Origin: Fibrivirga algicola
GTDB lineage: Bacteria; Bacteroidota; Bacteroidia; Cytophagales; Spirosomataceae
DNA: 64,000 bases
Assembly (NCBI RefSeq): GCF_011742925.1
Contig: NZ_WAEL01000001.1
Coordinates: forward strand, 310,001-374,000
Reading direction: 5' to 3'
Numbering within the stretch: position 1 is the stretch's first letter; every line of letters starts with the position of its first letter. Position numbers and translations under genes: made by a program. This document shows positions 26,464 through 38,401 of this stretch, one piece after another. The notes beneath the pieces were generated by a model, which saw only the letters and a list, made by a program, of their open reading frames with translations, did not search any database and had not been told where the DNA came from.

Positions 26464-29400
26464 TTAGCGAATTCGCTGCCCGACAAGTGGTAAACAGGCC
26501 GGACCCGGGCAGGAACATTGGGCCGCTGGTAGGAGTACAACGGTGTCGGTAAAGCAGCTGTCTGCCGAATAAACCCGAATGGTATATGGCTGACCAGCCA
26601 CCGCGCCTGGATTTGCCAGACCCGTTGCCAGTGCGCTTTCTGTTACAAGCGCCAGCGCCTGATTGCTGGTAAATAAAGGGGTTGTTGCTGTGAAGCTGCT
26701 GCCTCTGGTGATGTTATAGCTAACCGCATTGGCGCTGCTGCCAATCAAGGTGATCCGGGCATCATTGAGGGGAGTCGCGTCGGAGCAGCCAGCCGCCACG
26801 GCAATGGCCGTTAGGCTGGGAAGTGGCGAAATGGCTGCAACCACGAAGGGACACCCGCCCGAACCGGTTAGGTTGTACTCGCCCAGGGCAGTCACCGACA
26901 GTGTATTGCTGGTTGCTCCGGCAATGGGCTGACCATCTTTGGTCCACTGGTAGGACGGCTGACCTGCCGCCACCGATAAATTGACCTGAAACGGGCTACT
27001 GGGGCAAACAGTATACGGCACAGTCGTGCAAACAGTAGCACTGATTCCATTGGGTGCAGTAGCCGTGTTGTAGATGAGGCCCTCTACATTGAGTTGCGCG
27101 CTGATTGTCAATATGGCTACCTGGCCGGGTGCCAGCGAAGGGATACTCCACGTGCCAGCGTTGAACGTACCTGTCGTAGTTGTGGCACTGCCTGCAACAC
27201 TAACCCCCGATGTGCTAAACTGGTCGGTGATGGTCAGGTTCGTACCGGTCGTATTACCCGTATTGGTCAGCGAAACGGTATAGGTAACTGTGCCTCCCCG
27301 ATTAACCCGGCTGCGATCAACTGTTTTGGCAAGGACGTAGGTGGGCGCTCCGCTTGTGCAGGACGCCGGTGCGGTGTAAGTCGTAGTCAGGCTGCTACAA
27401 CCGGGTAAGGAGACCGTGATAGTGTGTGATGAGCCATCAGATAGCAGTCCGTTAAATATAGCCGACGCGCTAAGGGTGCCAGGTGATCCCGGTATGGTGA
27501 AAGTGACACTCCGGGGCCCGTCGGTCACAGTCAACGTACCTGCTGTCGGATTTGTAACAGTGACTATAACTGTATTCGAATACGTATTAGTCGCCTCCGC
27601 ACACAAACCTGTGTTGACTACCGCACTCAGCGAGCAGACCGGTGCCACCGAACACGACACCGGAGCTGTAAAGGGTACCGAAATGGTACTACATCCAGGT
27701 AGAGTTACCAGCGCCAGGTGCGCCGCCCCATCTGATTGTAGTCCCTGGAAGGTAGCTACAAAGGTATTCTGGCTTAGGGCAGTCGTTGAGAATACAAGCG
27801 TTCGCCCGTCGATGGTAACCGACAGGCTGCTACCCCCCGTTGGGTTCAGGGCCACGATGGTAGCGGTAGCCGAGTAGGCGTTGGTGGCACTGGCGCACGT
27901 ACCCACGCTCACCGATGCGGAAAGTGAGCAGACAGGGGTTACGGAACAGGCGGTAGGGGTGGTGTACGTAGCCATTGCTGACGAGCAGCCGGGCAGGGTT
28001 GCCCGAATAGTATGCAGGGTGCCATCAGAAACCAGGCCGGGGAAGCCAACAACATACGTGGCCGAACTGGCCGCCGTTGTTACCAATGTGGCGGTTTGCG
28101 GACCATCGGTAATCGTCAGGGTACCCGCTGTTACGTTCGTGAGTACCACCACCGCCGTAGACAAGTAAGTGTTGGTAGCGGTCTCACAGAGGCCTGCCGT
28201 CGCAGAAGCGATATCAATGGCGCAGGGGGGCGCAGTTGAACAGGAGACGGGGGCGGCGTAAGTGGTCGAAATAGCACCACAGCCGGGTAGTGTGGCGGTG
28301 AGCGTATGAACTGTTCCATCAGCCACAAGTCCATCCAGAATGGCTCGGAAGGTGGCGGTGCTAACGGCCGTTGTGGCAAAGGTCAGGCTGGCTGGGCCGT
28401 CGGTAATCGTCAATTGGCCTGCTCCGGGATTTTGTATCGTTACTACCGCTGTAGTGCTGAAGGTATTAGTAACTGGCTGGCAGACGCCCGCCGTTACCAT
28501 AGCGCTTAGCGAACAGGGCGGCGCTACCGAGCAGGACACTGGCGCTGTGAATAGGGCCGTTGTAGTAACACAGCCTGGTAAACTGATGGTGGCTGTGTGG
28601 CTGGTGCCATCTGAGATGAGCCCGCCCAGTACAACTGCGAACGACGGTGTGTTGGCCGCTATGACCTGCGTAATCGGATCGACGCCAGGTATATCGACCG
28701 TAATTGTGCCAGCTGGCGCGTTCGACAGGCTGACTAATACCGTGGCTGAATAGGTATTGGTGGCGGTCTGACAGAGGCCTGCCGTAGCTGTGGCACTGAT
28801 GGAGCACGGAGGGGCTATTGAACAGGCCGCTGGGGCTATATACTCCTGACTGGCGGGCGAACAGGCGGTATCGGAATAGCTGGCTGTAACGGTGTATGTC
28901 TGGCTGTTACTCACAAGCCCGCTATAGCTGAACGTACCTGACGCATTGCCCACCGGTAGCGACAGCACGCGCGTCGAAAAGGCACCTGAACTGATTGTCA
29001 AGCTTCCGCTGGTGGGTACGCTGGTGGCGGTGATAGTGCCAGAAAGAACATAACTGTTAGTGGCTGGGTCGCACAGGCCGGGTATAACGGATACAGCCAA
29101 CCCACAAGGTGATTCGAAGCAGGCTGCCGGTGCGGCATACGTAGCGGTTGCTGTCCCACACGAAGGGACGCTAACTACCACCGTGTGCGAACCGGTACCT
29201 GATGGCAAACCCGCCAGCGTGTAATCAATCGAACTAACCCCCGTTTCAACGTCTACGATTGTGGTGGAAGTACCATCAGTAATAGTCAGCGACCCGGCTA
29301 CATCAGCGGTCAAACTGATGGTGCCAGATACGGCGTACGTGTTTGTGGCGGCGTTGCAACTGCCTGGGGTGGCCGTAGTAGTTACGGCGCACACAAGAGG

Positions 29401-29562
29401 GAGCCGGTCGCTGTACCCGACCGAACTTAGAAGGAGGACGAAGAGTATGGCCAGCGTGGCTGTCAGCGTCGCTTCGGTTTTCCGGGTGGCATAAGACTCG
29501 TTATGGGGGTTGACGTCGTTGCGGGCATCCCGGGTAAAAAACTGGACGTAAAGTGCTGTCAT
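26464..29562 (-). CDS. Large Cys-repeat surface protein with DUF11 domain
   Basis: This 1032-residue secreted protein has an N-terminal hydrophobic segment (about 30-48), then seven tandem repeats of about 95 residues. Each repeat opens with a PxCxLxA-type motif, carries CxxATNTYS, and ends with PGC...TAPxSC, giving four Cys per unit. After them comes a DUF11 domain (VLAKTVDRSRVNRGGTVTYTV), an Ig-like segment (YQWTKDGQPIAG), and a Cys-rich tail (CSCPGPACLPLVGQ). I use the ATG at 29562; a GTG at 29628 is also open. It is probably a cell-surface adhesin-like protein. I do not see a classical type IX sorting domain. Confidence 0.8.
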   Translation of the reverse strand: MTALYVQFFTRDARNDVNPHNESYATRKTEATLTATLAILFVLLLSSVGYSDRLPLVCAVTTTATPGSCNAATNTYAVSGTISLTADVAGSLTITDGTSTTIVDVETGVSSIDYTLAGLPSGTGSHTVVVSVPSCGTATATYAAPAACFESPCGLAVSVIPGLCDPATNSYVLSGTITATSVPTSGSLTISSGAFSTRVLSLPVGNASGTFSYSGLVSNSQTYTVTASYSDTACSPASQEYIAPAACSIAPPCSISATATAGLCQTATNTYSATVLVSLSNAPAGTITVDIPGVDPITQVIAANTPSFAVVLGGLISDGTSHTATISLPGCVTTTALFTAPVSCSVAPPCSLSAMVTAGVCQPVTNTFSTTAVVTIQNPGAGQLTITDGPASLTFATTAVSTATFRAILDGLVADGTVHTLTATLPGCGAISTTYAAPVSCSTAPPCAIDIASATAGLCETATNTYLSTAVVVLTNVTAGTLTITDGPQTATLVTTAASSATYVVGFPGLVSDGTLHTIRATLPGCSSAMATYTTPTACSVTPVCSLSASVSVGTCASATNAYSATATIVALNPTGGSSLSVTIDGRTLVFSTTALSQNTFVATFQGLQSDGAAHLALVTLPGCSTISVPFTAPVSCSVAPVCSLSAVVNTGLCAEATNTYSNTVIVTVTNPTAGTLTVTDGPRSVTFTIPGSPGTLSASAIFNGLLSDGSSHTITVSLPGCSSLTTTYTAPASCTSGAPTYVLAKTVDRSRVNRGGTVTYTVSLTNTGNTTGTNLTITDQFSTSGVSVAGSATTTTGTFNAGTWSIPSLAPGQVAILTISAQLNVEGLIYNTATAPNGISATVCTTVPYTVCPSSPFQVNLSVAAGQPSYQWTKDGQPIAGATSNTLSVTALGEYNLTGSGGCPFVVAAISPLPSLTAIAVAAGCSDATPLNDARITLIGSSANAVSYNITRGSSFTATTPLFTSNQALALVTESALATGLANPGAVAGQPYTIRVYSADSCFTDTVVLLPAAQCSCPGPACLPLVGQRIR

Positions 29563-30250
29563 AAGAATGCTGGTGAATGAACAGGGGGGCCAGCAACAGC
29601 ATAGACTGAGCGCTTGCGCGTCAACCACCTAATTGCTGCCGTCTAAAAAAGAATGGCATTGTTGTTGAATTCAGTGCGGTGACTGTAGGACTGGCCGGGG
29701 CAAGACCCCAGCCAACGCCGGGGACAATAGTCATACCTGAGCAACATCTGGTTAGCCGAACTGAGGAGCGCTAATGCTAAATCAATAATGAGCCCACATA
29801 CTTTATTGTATGTTACTGTGTTAATATGATATACAATATTTATATGTTATATAACGGTATTAAGTGCTTGTTTATCAGGCATATATGATGAATGATATGG
29901 TCTGTGCCGGCTGAAATAAACCGTCTTTTTTCTGAGACGATTAGAGGCACCACCGCATTGATTTTCGATCCGATTCAGTTAAAAATAAAGCACCGACAGT
30001 CCTCAATAATTGTACCAGGCTAACCTGTACGTATGCGCTACTCGTAGGTACGTATGCGCAGACGGACCGCCAGTACCGCAACGTATCTGAACCCGATTAG
30101 GAGGGAGGGCACTGTGAGGATAGGGTGGTTTTCTGTAGTACGAACAGGCTTGGCTTACTAAATTCTAAGGGCATTCTGCTCATTTTTATTAATCACATTC
30201 GTTTGTCCAGGGTTATTAAACCGGTAGTCTATCTATCCGATAACTAACTT
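29563..30250. other. Long AT-rich intergenic region upstream of two divergent envelope genes
   Basis: This 688-base gap lies between the start of the surface protein (minus strand) and a lipoprotein gene (plus strand). It holds an AT-rich stretch near 29800-29870 and two close copies of a TACGTATGCGC sequence (about 30031-30060), one of them overlapping GGTACGT. I see no RNA gene and no convincing open frame. Confidence 0.5.
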
Positions 30251-30670
30251 ATGGAACGTATGAAAACGATCAACCTACTTGTCGCCATTCTTTGCCTCAC
30301 GTTCATCGTGACCGCTTGCGGGCGGAAAATGAACTTCATCAACTCGTCGATTGTACCCGGTGCTACTGGCCAGGTCGATGTCAAGAAGGACAGAAACAGC
30401 AACTACGTGATCAACGTGAACGTGTTGAATCTGGCTGAGCCAAAACGACTTAGCCCACCCAAAGAAGTGTATGTAGTCTGGATGGAGGCTAGCAATGAGT
30501 CAGCCAAGAAATTGGGTCAGATTACGCCGTCATCAGGGCTATTATCCAAAGCATTAAGGGCCACAATGAGCGCTACCGTCATTACCGAGCCAAAGCGGGT
30601 GTTTATCACCGCCGAGGATAACATCGATGTATCTTATCCCGGTGGGCAGACCGTGTTGACTACCCAGTAG
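30251..30670 (+). CDS. Small lipoprotein of unknown function
   Basis: This 139-residue protein has a signal peptide with the lipobox IVTAC at about residues 19-23, then a compact domain of beta strands (QVDVKKDRNSNYVINVNVLN, EVYVVWMEASNES, RVFITAEDNIDVSYPGG). The KLGQIT...VFITAE pattern loosely resembles the C-terminal domain of anti-sigma-K proteins, but no partner sigma gene is near. A strong terminator follows. Confidence 0.7.
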   Translation: MERMKTINLLVAILCLTFIVTACGRKMNFINSSIVPGATGQVDVKKDRNSNYVINVNVLNLAEPKRLSPPKEVYVVWMEASNESAKKLGQITPSSGLLSKALRATMSATVITEPKRVFITAEDNIDVSYPGGQTVLTTQ

Positions 30671-30698
30671 CCCGTAGCCTGACAGCACTTTAATAAAC

Positions 30699-30736
30699 GC
30701 AAAACGCCCCTGACTGTCAAGTCAGGGGCGTTTTGC
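30699..30736. terminator. Bidirectional terminator between the lipoprotein gene and groEL
   Basis: A perfect 16-base stem (30699-30714, 30721-30736) with loop TGTCAA and the core ACGCCCCTGAC, with A4 and T4 at its base, lies between the convergent genes. Confidence 0.85.
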
Positions 30737-30755
30737 ATGAAAAGCAAAGGGGCAA

Positions 30756-32438
<1,683 letters not shown>

Positions 32439-32505
32439 TCACTACCTTGTTGGTTCATGGCCTCGCAACGGAGTACTGTGGACTCAGGACAGATAAACTG
32501 GTTTG

Positions 32506-32796
32506 TTAAACGATAGCGAAGATGTCAGACTCACGCATGATGAGATACTCTTTACCTTCGATAGTGATCTCGGTGCCGGCATATTTACCGTAGAGAACCG
32601 TGTCACCCACCTGAACTGTCAGGGGTTCGTCTTTTTTGCCTGTACCGATAGCGACGATAGTGCCACGCTGGGGTTTTTCTTTGGCTGTATCAGGAATGAT
32701 GATACCAAAGGCGGTCTTTTCTTCAGCCGGGGCCGGTTCAACCACCACGCGGTCGGCGAGGGGCTTTACTTTCACGTCTTCCATTGCTGTGGTCAT
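32506..32796 (-). CDS. groES: Co-chaperonin GroES
   Basis: GroES caps the GroEL ring. The 96-residue protein shows [20 protein letters not shown], the mobile loop region [27 protein letters not shown] and the end [15 protein letters not shown]. It starts the groESL operon, followed by a 112-base gap to groEL. The promoter is in 32797-33053; I found no clean heat-shock inverted repeat there. Confidence 0.98.
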   Translation of the reverse strand: MTTAMEDVKVKPLADRVVVEPAPAEEKTAFGIIIPDTAKEKPQRGTIVAIGTGKKDEPLTVQVGDTVLYGKYAGTEITIEGKEYLIMRESDIFAIV

Positions 32797-33053
32797 AGCG
32801 ATAAGAGATGATTAAGGTTGTTAAAACTGTTTTGATTAAGACTAATCAGACAATCCGCTGATGGTCAACCTTTATGCCAAACCGTAAAGCCTGACAAAGT
32901 TGCAGGGCCGATCTGTCAGCGTGTGTCTCAAACGTACCTAGGTCGATTATTTGGCAAAAGAGTTGATTGAGCTACGCTTTATATGGTGTAAATGCGTTAT
33001 TGCCATATCTTGTAAAAAAGAAAACTCGTTCACTTTGTCAATTCTCTTTGCGT

Positions 33054-33758
33054 ATGACTACGTTACCGTACGATTGGCTGACACAACATCGGATTGATGC
33101 CGAGTATAAACAGTATGTCGTTTTGGCGTATTTACAGGCTGTTGGGCGCCGGTTTGCTGACTGTCAGCTCTGTCCCGATCTGCCCGACCTGAAACGCCAC
33201 TACGAAGCTACCCTTCATTTTCGGAGGGGCAAAGGTACACTTATGGCAGGCTTTCCCAAGAGAGCAACCGGAATCAGCGGACCGCCCCCCCGAATCGACT
33301 ATGAATCTGAGCTACCGGTCGACCCACTGCTTGATGAAGTCGACGAAATCGTTGATTTTGCCCTGCCGCGTTTCAACGCCACCCTTACCGAAGGCCAGCA
33401 ACGCTGGAACGACCTGGCTGCAACACTGACCCTGGAGCCGGTTGGCCTTATGCCACTTCGTCCCGACGAGGGCTACCTGTTCGTTCATTACACTACCTCA
33501 GCTGATTTGTCGATTTATCAGTACCGCCTTACACTCTATAATGATCAGGCCCCGGGTGGTCGAATGGTACATTGGCAATTGCGCGAACGTACCCAGCGTA
33601 CACTGGGCACAACCTTCGAGCGGTTAAAACTTGATCTGATTCGTCGCTATAACCTACCAAACCCGGCTGCATTTCGGCTGGAAAGTCAACGCGTTGTGCC
33701 GGAACAGGAAACATTGCTCCCGATTGCCCAGCAACTCCTGAACGAGGCTGTGTGCTAA
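33054..33758 (+). CDS. Conserved-looking cytoplasmic protein of unknown function
   Basis: This 234-residue protein has no signal or membrane segment. Features are an N-terminal YDWLTQHRIDAEYKQYVVLAYLQ, a Cys pair near DCQLCPDLP, and an acidic middle region (DPLLDEVDEIVDFALPRF). The opening looks like several Cytophagales proteins of unknown role. I use the ATG at 33054 because the upstream extension is AT-rich leader. It lies divergent to groES, and its role is not known. Confidence 0.65.
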   Translation: MTTLPYDWLTQHRIDAEYKQYVVLAYLQAVGRRFADCQLCPDLPDLKRHYEATLHFRRGKGTLMAGFPKRATGISGPPPRIDYESELPVDPLLDEVDEIVDFALPRFNATLTEGQQRWNDLAATLTLEPVGLMPLRPDEGYLFVHYTTSADLSIYQYRLTLYNDQAPGGRMVHWQLRERTQRTLGTTFERLKLDLIRRYNLPNPAAFRLESQRVVPEQETLLPIAQQLLNEAVC

Positions 33759-34188
33759 GAAATAGCCACCTTTAGACCAGCCCGCCGTCTGGTTTTGGCG
33801 TCTTGAAAAGACCTGAATCCGATGGCGGGTTAGACAGGCTCGAAATGTAGAATGGACGCTACCAAACGGGTCGACTTAAAGAAAGTACCGTAATGAATTT
33901 GGTGCTTTATCCGTCGTGGGGCTCTATGTCCAGTATGCCTCCATATTCAGGTAGGTCAACGTACCTGGGCCGAGGCTGTGTGAGGAAGCCATCGGCTATA
34001 CATACCCAGAGGCAGACCAGCTAGAGTGGGTGGGCAGTGTAATCAAAAGGCATGACGTTAGCAACGTCATGCCTTTTGATTACACTGATGCCTTTATTGG
34101 CTTACGTCGCCCAGGAAGGACGAACACCTCGTGGATTAGCTTACAGTAGGGCAAGCAGCGGTGTCTTTCTACTGTAGGCGAGAAGCAC
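33759..34188. other. Intergenic region with a long palindrome
   Basis: This 430-base gap lies between convergent genes. It includes one AACGTACC octamer near 33957 and the 25-bp palindrome listed separately. I see no gene in it. Confidence 0.5.
34035..34087. repeat. Perfect 25-bp palindrome
   Basis: Arms 34035-34059 and 34063-34087 are perfect inverted copies around a three-base loop (AGC). It could end transcription of the plus-strand gene at 33758 or the minus-strand gene at 34189; the only T-run is the TTTT inside the stem. Confidence 0.85.
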
Positions 34189-34896
34189 TTACTGGATGGC
34201 AAACTCAGCATCGCTGATGCCTTTGTTTACCTGTATTGAGGTTATCTTCGTCTGCGATACACCGCCGCCATTTTCCTGATACGTTGACTGGTGCGGAATT
34301 TTTACGCCATTCACCGCGCGGTAGTCGCTTGTTTTGAGGGTTGCCGTACGGTTTGGCTCAAATACCGTGATGCTTTGTACTTTCAATCCGGTAGCAACAT
34401 CGTAATAAGCTGTCCACAACGGGGTACCGTTGGTAAACGTACTGATAATTTTGTAGGCGTCTCGGCCGTCTATCTGCTCCTTGCCGGCAAGGGTCGAATT
34501 GATTCCTTCTTCTTTATACACCAACTCAGGGAAAAGCCGATTATACATCAGCGAAAGTTGGGTAGCCTGTTTACTTTGCCGGTTTGAGCCTTGCTGGGTA
34601 ATGTCGACTGCGTTGGTGCCATCAACTACATTTTTGTACAGGAGTTGGCCTTTATCGCCCGTAATTACTGTCGACGCCTTCGTGGGCATCTTACGCTTCA
34701 GGATGATTTTTGCCTGAGTGTCATTGAACTGCAACAAGCCTTGAGAAGTCACGTCTTCAACTTTCATCAGCGCATTTTTCCCGCCTATAGCCTCAATGTA
34801 TTTGTTGATCACGTCGTCGACCGTGGGCATGGTCTGGGCAGCAGCAGATAACCATACAGCAAGCAGGAGAATGAGGGTAAGTGTAAGCTTTTTCAT
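34189..34896 (-). CDS. Secreted LolA-like/outer-membrane lipoprotein sorting-type protein
   Basis: This 235-residue exported protein has a signal peptide (MKKLTLTLILLLAVWLSAAA) and an N-terminal VDDVINKYIEAIGGKNALMK segment typical of the LolA/MucB-like domain. The body is beta-rich (QGLLQFNDTQAKIILKRKM, TLKTSDYRAVNGVKIPHQS). Related Bacteroidota proteins are often annotated as outer membrane lipoprotein sorting or peptidase-adjacent proteins. Function is inferred only from fold texture. Confidence 0.75.
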   Translation of the reverse strand: MKKLTLTLILLLAVWLSAAAQTMPTVDDVINKYIEAIGGKNALMKVEDVTSQGLLQFNDTQAKIILKRKMPTKASTVITGDKGQLLYKNVVDGTNAVDITQQGSNRQSKQATQLSLMYNRLFPELVYKEEGINSTLAGKEQIDGRDAYKIISTFTNGTPLWTAYYDVATGLKVQSITVFEPNRTATLKTSDYRAVNGVKIPHQSTYQENGGGVSQTKITSIQVNKGISDAEFAIQ

Positions 34897-35154
34897 GATG
34901 GAATGGATTTGTTTAGTTACTGCAACAGACGGGCGGCGGCGGGCTGTTTAGGACGCTCAACTACCATCTCGTCTGTTACGGACATGAACATAGCTTCATC
35001 GACCTATATAGCCTGATCATATAGCCGGACAATTAGCCGGACAATTTGTATCTGGTTGGTGACTACGGTACAATGGGCCACGTGTGTCTAGTCTTACTGA
35101 GCCGTAGTTGTGAGAATAAGCCAGCAAAGTGTAGTGTACTGTGTGAATGAGGGC
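34897..35154. other. Intergenic gap with a 12-bp tandem repeat
   Basis: AGCCGGACAATT occurs twice in tandem at 35023-35034 and 35035-35046. The gap lies upstream of the LolA-like gene and after the TPR/HTH regulator, both minus strand. A regulator site is possible; no protein is coded. Confidence 0.4.
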
Positions 35155-36933
35155 TTACACGTTGGCGAAGGCGTGGCTTAGGTAGGTGCCTTCTGGCAGG
35201 TTTGTTTTCCGGCGAATTCGATAGCGGGTTTTAACAACCGTATCCGTCGATACGCCCAGCATGTCGGCCATCTCTTTCGTTGACAATGCTAGCCGACTGA
35301 GGCAGATGATTCGGATTTCGGCGGGGGTGAGTGTGGCGTGTTTTTGGCGTAGCCGAAGCAGGTAATTCGGGTACACCTGATCGAAGAGTTGCCGGAAGCG
35401 TTCCCAGTCGGCTTCGGTCAGAATGGCCAGTTCCATCAACTCCGCAATTTGGGGTAACGTCTTGTCAGGTATAGATTTGGTGGCCGCTTTCTGTGACTGC
35501 TGGACTTGGGTAAACTGCTCAGTTCGGGTTCGGGCTTCCTGATCGATAAGCGCTAGTTTGTGTTCCGCCGCCCGCCTGCGTTTGTGTTGGTAACTAAGAT
35601 AAACTGCGGATAGTACCACGAGCAGCCCCAACGTACCTATTGCCACATTGCGCAGCCAGACAGCCTGACCACGGTCGGCGTTGAGTTGGTTGACTCTGGC
35701 CCGGTAGACATCCGCTTCTATTTTTTCCTGTTTTCGACGGAAAATACGCGTGTCGTCATTTTGTCGGCGTCTCTTTTCCAGCCGGTTAGCAAGCTGGCTG
35801 TAGAATAATGCTTTTCGTACATCGCCCCGGTGTTGGTAAACGTCCCCTAACCCAGCAAACAAAGGCGCCATATCTATGCTATCGGGTTTGCCTATGACTC
35901 TGGAAGTAAGAGTTTGATACAATGTGATAGCCCGCTTTAACGTGTAAAAGGCTTTCTCATACTGATTTAAGGCTAAATACACGTCGGCCAAAGGCGCAAT
36001 CGCGTTATACTCTGACTCTGTGTCAGTCACTTTCCTGGCTACAAGTACGGCACGTTGCAGCGGCGCTACTGCCAAAGTAGTCTTCCCCTGTTTGTGCAGG
36101 ACTGAGCCCATGTAGCCCCCCGCCACCGCTTCTCTGATTTCAGAAAGTTGTTCCTTGCCCAGATCATACGCTTTCTGGTACCAGCCAAGTGCTTCAGTTA
36201 CGTTTCCTTCCTGAAGATAGCAACCGCCCAGGTTGATAGAACTGATCCACTTATAATGATAGTAATCGCGTTCGTGGCCTTTCTTCGATGACAAAACAGG
36301 ATGCGCTAACCGGTGACATAAAAGCGACATGCGTTTGGCCAGTTCGATTTCATTGATGCGCAAGAAATAGGTACTCATGCACAGTAAATGGTAATCGATA
36401 TCGAAAACACCATAATAAGGGTGGAGCGCCGAGGCCGGTTGTTTTTCTAACACTGCCAGACATTCTACCGCCACATCATAGACCAAAATGCGTCGGGTAC
36501 GTTCATCCATCCTGCTTTTGTGGCCCAATATTGCCATGCACCACTCCAACTGACAGATTACTTTTTCGATAAGCAGATCGGGCTGGTGGCCGTGAATGTA
36601 ACCAAGCAGTGAATCCAGGTTGGCCAGTGCTTGCTGAGCCTGAGTAACGTTGGCGGTTAAGTGGCCGTCAAGCTGGTTCCGAAACCAGAATAGCCTAAGC
36701 AGGCAAATTGTCTTTTGTCCCTTTGCCTCTTCCTGCATAACCCTGTAATCCGTTATAGCCGCCGTCCGTTTTTTAAGGTCGTAAAAGTCAAACCAATGCT
36801 TGACACAGTACGCATCGGCATAGATAAACTGTTCGCTCTCCGACAATTGTCGAAAATGGGATCGATTAACCTGCGCAGACAGAACTTGCACATGGACCAA
36901 TATCAATGCAAGTAAACACCAGCGGGTGGGCAT
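35155..36933 (-). CDS. Membrane-tethered TPR protein with LuxR-type HTH
   Basis: This 592-residue protein has a signal peptide at the N-terminus, a long periplasmic-looking part with tetratricopeptide repeats (GGCYLQEGNVTEALGWYQKAYD and neighbours; about residues 170-395), one membrane segment (about 427-446, LRNVAIGTLGLLVVLSAVYL), a short coiled coil, and a C-terminal helix-turn-helix (LTPAEIRIICLSRL, STKEMADMLGVSTDTVVKTR). The order TPR, membrane, HTH is a common Bacteroidota one-component regulator. The HTH should act in the cytoplasm while the TPRs sense outside. Targets are unknown. Confidence 0.88.
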   Translation of the reverse strand: MPTRWCLLALILVHVQVLSAQVNRSHFRQLSESEQFIYADAYCVKHWFDFYDLKKRTAAITDYRVMQEEAKGQKTICLLRLFWFRNQLDGHLTANVTQAQQALANLDSLLGYIHGHQPDLLIEKVICQLEWCMAILGHKSRMDERTRRILVYDVAVECLAVLEKQPASALHPYYGVFDIDYHLLCMSTYFLRINEIELAKRMSLLCHRLAHPVLSSKKGHERDYYHYKWISSINLGGCYLQEGNVTEALGWYQKAYDLGKEQLSEIREAVAGGYMGSVLHKQGKTTLAVAPLQRAVLVARKVTDTESEYNAIAPLADVYLALNQYEKAFYTLKRAITLYQTLTSRVIGKPDSIDMAPLFAGLGDVYQHRGDVRKALFYSQLANRLEKRRRQNDDTRIFRRKQEKIEADVYRARVNQLNADRGQAVWLRNVAIGTLGLLVVLSAVYLSYQHKRRRAAEHKLALIDQEARTRTEQFTQVQQSQKAATKSIPDKTLPQIAELMELAILTEADWERFRQLFDQVYPNYLLRLRQKHATLTPAEIRIICLSRLALSTKEMADMLGVSTDTVVKTRYRIRRKTNLPEGTYLSHAFANV

Positions 36934-37546
36934 ATACAGGAGGGCAGAGAATTTGCCCGTTCATGGGCTTTACAGGGGCTAAATATATAATTTGGGAAGT
37001 TTGCTACTCAGCTATAGGCTGGTCTTTTTTTGAGTATTAGTACGAAATAAGTTCTACGGTTAGTCTGTGCAGAAAGTGACACCAGGTCGTTAATTACTTC
37101 ACTCAGACATGGCCCGAGTCCTGTTTTCGCAAGGCCCTGTATCGATCGGCGGGGCTGAAATAGATCGACAGCAAAAAGAGCGAAACCAGTATGAAGTGGA
37201 TGAATATCGCAGTTTGACAGCGTAGACTAGCCTGATTATAGTCGAATTATGTCTGCCAATATTAATAAATTGTTAAGTTTAAATACATTTGTATAAACTC
37301 TGTCTGTATGCATATAGCATTGATAATAAGAATGTTGGCTCAAGTACTTTCAAAAAAATAATAAGCTGAGAGTTCAGAAGTAGCATTTAGCTCATAACAT
37401 AGGGATAACATTAAGGTAATATCTGCGTAATATTACATATCAGTCAGCCAGCAGTAGTCAATACGATAGTGTACAGTGTACTTATTCGAGCGAGTGCCAT
37501 GACAGACTGGGTTTGGTCCATTTATTCACTTTAAAAGCCTTAGATC
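36934..37546. other. AT-rich intergenic region
   Basis: This 613-base gap lies between divergent genes. I see two overlapping 30-40 codon open frames around 37109-37225, neither with a good start, and no RNA gene. The stretch 37230-37440 is strongly AT-rich and could hold the promoter of the 37547 gene. Confidence 0.45.
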
Positions 37547-37903
37547 ATGAAAACGCTTATTTGCTCATGGATTATCCTCGGTGTCACTACCGTTGGGGCT
37601 TTTGCCAACCCTGGAACTAAAAAAATCAGCAAGGCAAAGCCACAGGCCAGCATCGAACAACAGCTAGCCAATCAACTAACTTACCCATCTGCCATGCAGC
37701 AGGCTACTGGTAATGGGGTAGTTGTTATTCAATTCCGCCTTGCCAACGACAATAAGCTGGTAAATCCGACTGTCTTCTCTGCCGACAAACGGTTGAATGA
37801 TGAATTGACAAAGCAGTTGATGAATGCCAAATTGTCACTTTCCGAAACAAGTAACAGCGACGAAGTGCATACCGCCCGGTTGCGGTTTAAAGCGGCCGAA
37901 TAA
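37547..37903 (+). CDS. Small secreted protein, possibly TonB C-terminal-like
   Basis: This 118-residue exported protein has a signal peptide (MKTLICSWIILGVTTVGAFA). The mature part shows a YPSAMQQATGNGVVVIQFRL strand and ends with a polar helix. The strand-helix pattern with YPxxA...GxVxVxF resembles the TonB C-terminal fold seen in many small Bacteroidota envelope proteins. The function is unknown. A Rho-independent terminator follows. Confidence 0.7.
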   Translation: MKTLICSWIILGVTTVGAFANPGTKKISKAKPQASIEQQLANQLTYPSAMQQATGNGVVVIQFRLANDNKLVNPTVFSADKRLNDELTKQLMNAKLSLSETSNSDEVHTARLRFKAAE

Positions 37904-38401
37904 ATAGGGGTAGTGCCAGAGTTGATAGTTGGGTTTTGCCAGCGCAGACGATTAACACCGCAGGCGCTCGCAAAACCCATTTTTTTTGATGGCTCGCTTG
38001 CTCAATAGGGTAATACATCAATTGGGGTCACTGAATAAGCCAGCGGCATGTGCTCAATCCCTTTTATCGAGATCAATCACTATAGTTCAGGATGCGTTTA
38101 TAACCGGGCACTAGTTGCCCAATCGTGAACAGCATTTAACTGGCAGTGTGGAATATAACTAGTCGAGCAAAAGGGATTGTCAGGTACGTTCCTGCGAACC
38201 ATAATAGTCGTTCAGGTTGCCAGCGTAGTAAACGGGCGTTGATTTTGCCGCTCTTTTGAAGACGGCGCTCTACCCCTAAACAATGGTACCCGGAGGGGAC
38301 AGGCAATAAGCACAACAGGGGCCGATCTAGAAACTAGAGGGTCGTAGGTTGACGGCCTGTCATGAAAAGCATAAGCAACTCGGCGTCAACCGAATGTTTT
38401 T
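37904..38401. other. Intergenic region with terminator
   Basis: Between convergent genes. After the terminator at 37931-37988 I see no coding frame; one octamer GGTACGTT lies at about 38183. Confidence 0.45.
37931..37988 (+). terminator. Rho-independent terminator of the small secreted gene
   Basis: The stem GGGTTTTGC-C-AGCGC (37931-37945) pairs with GCGCT-C-GCAAAACCC (37964-37978) and is followed by T8, about 28 bases after the stop. Confidence 0.85.

Noticed and set aside
32797-33053. CIRCE heat-shock element upstream of groES
   Set aside because: The inverted repeat TTAGCACTC-N9-GAGTGCTAA is not present in this stretch.
37109-37225. Overlapping 38-codon frames on both strands
   Set aside because: The minus-strand one looks membrane-like but has no start codon; the plus-strand one has no family or context support.
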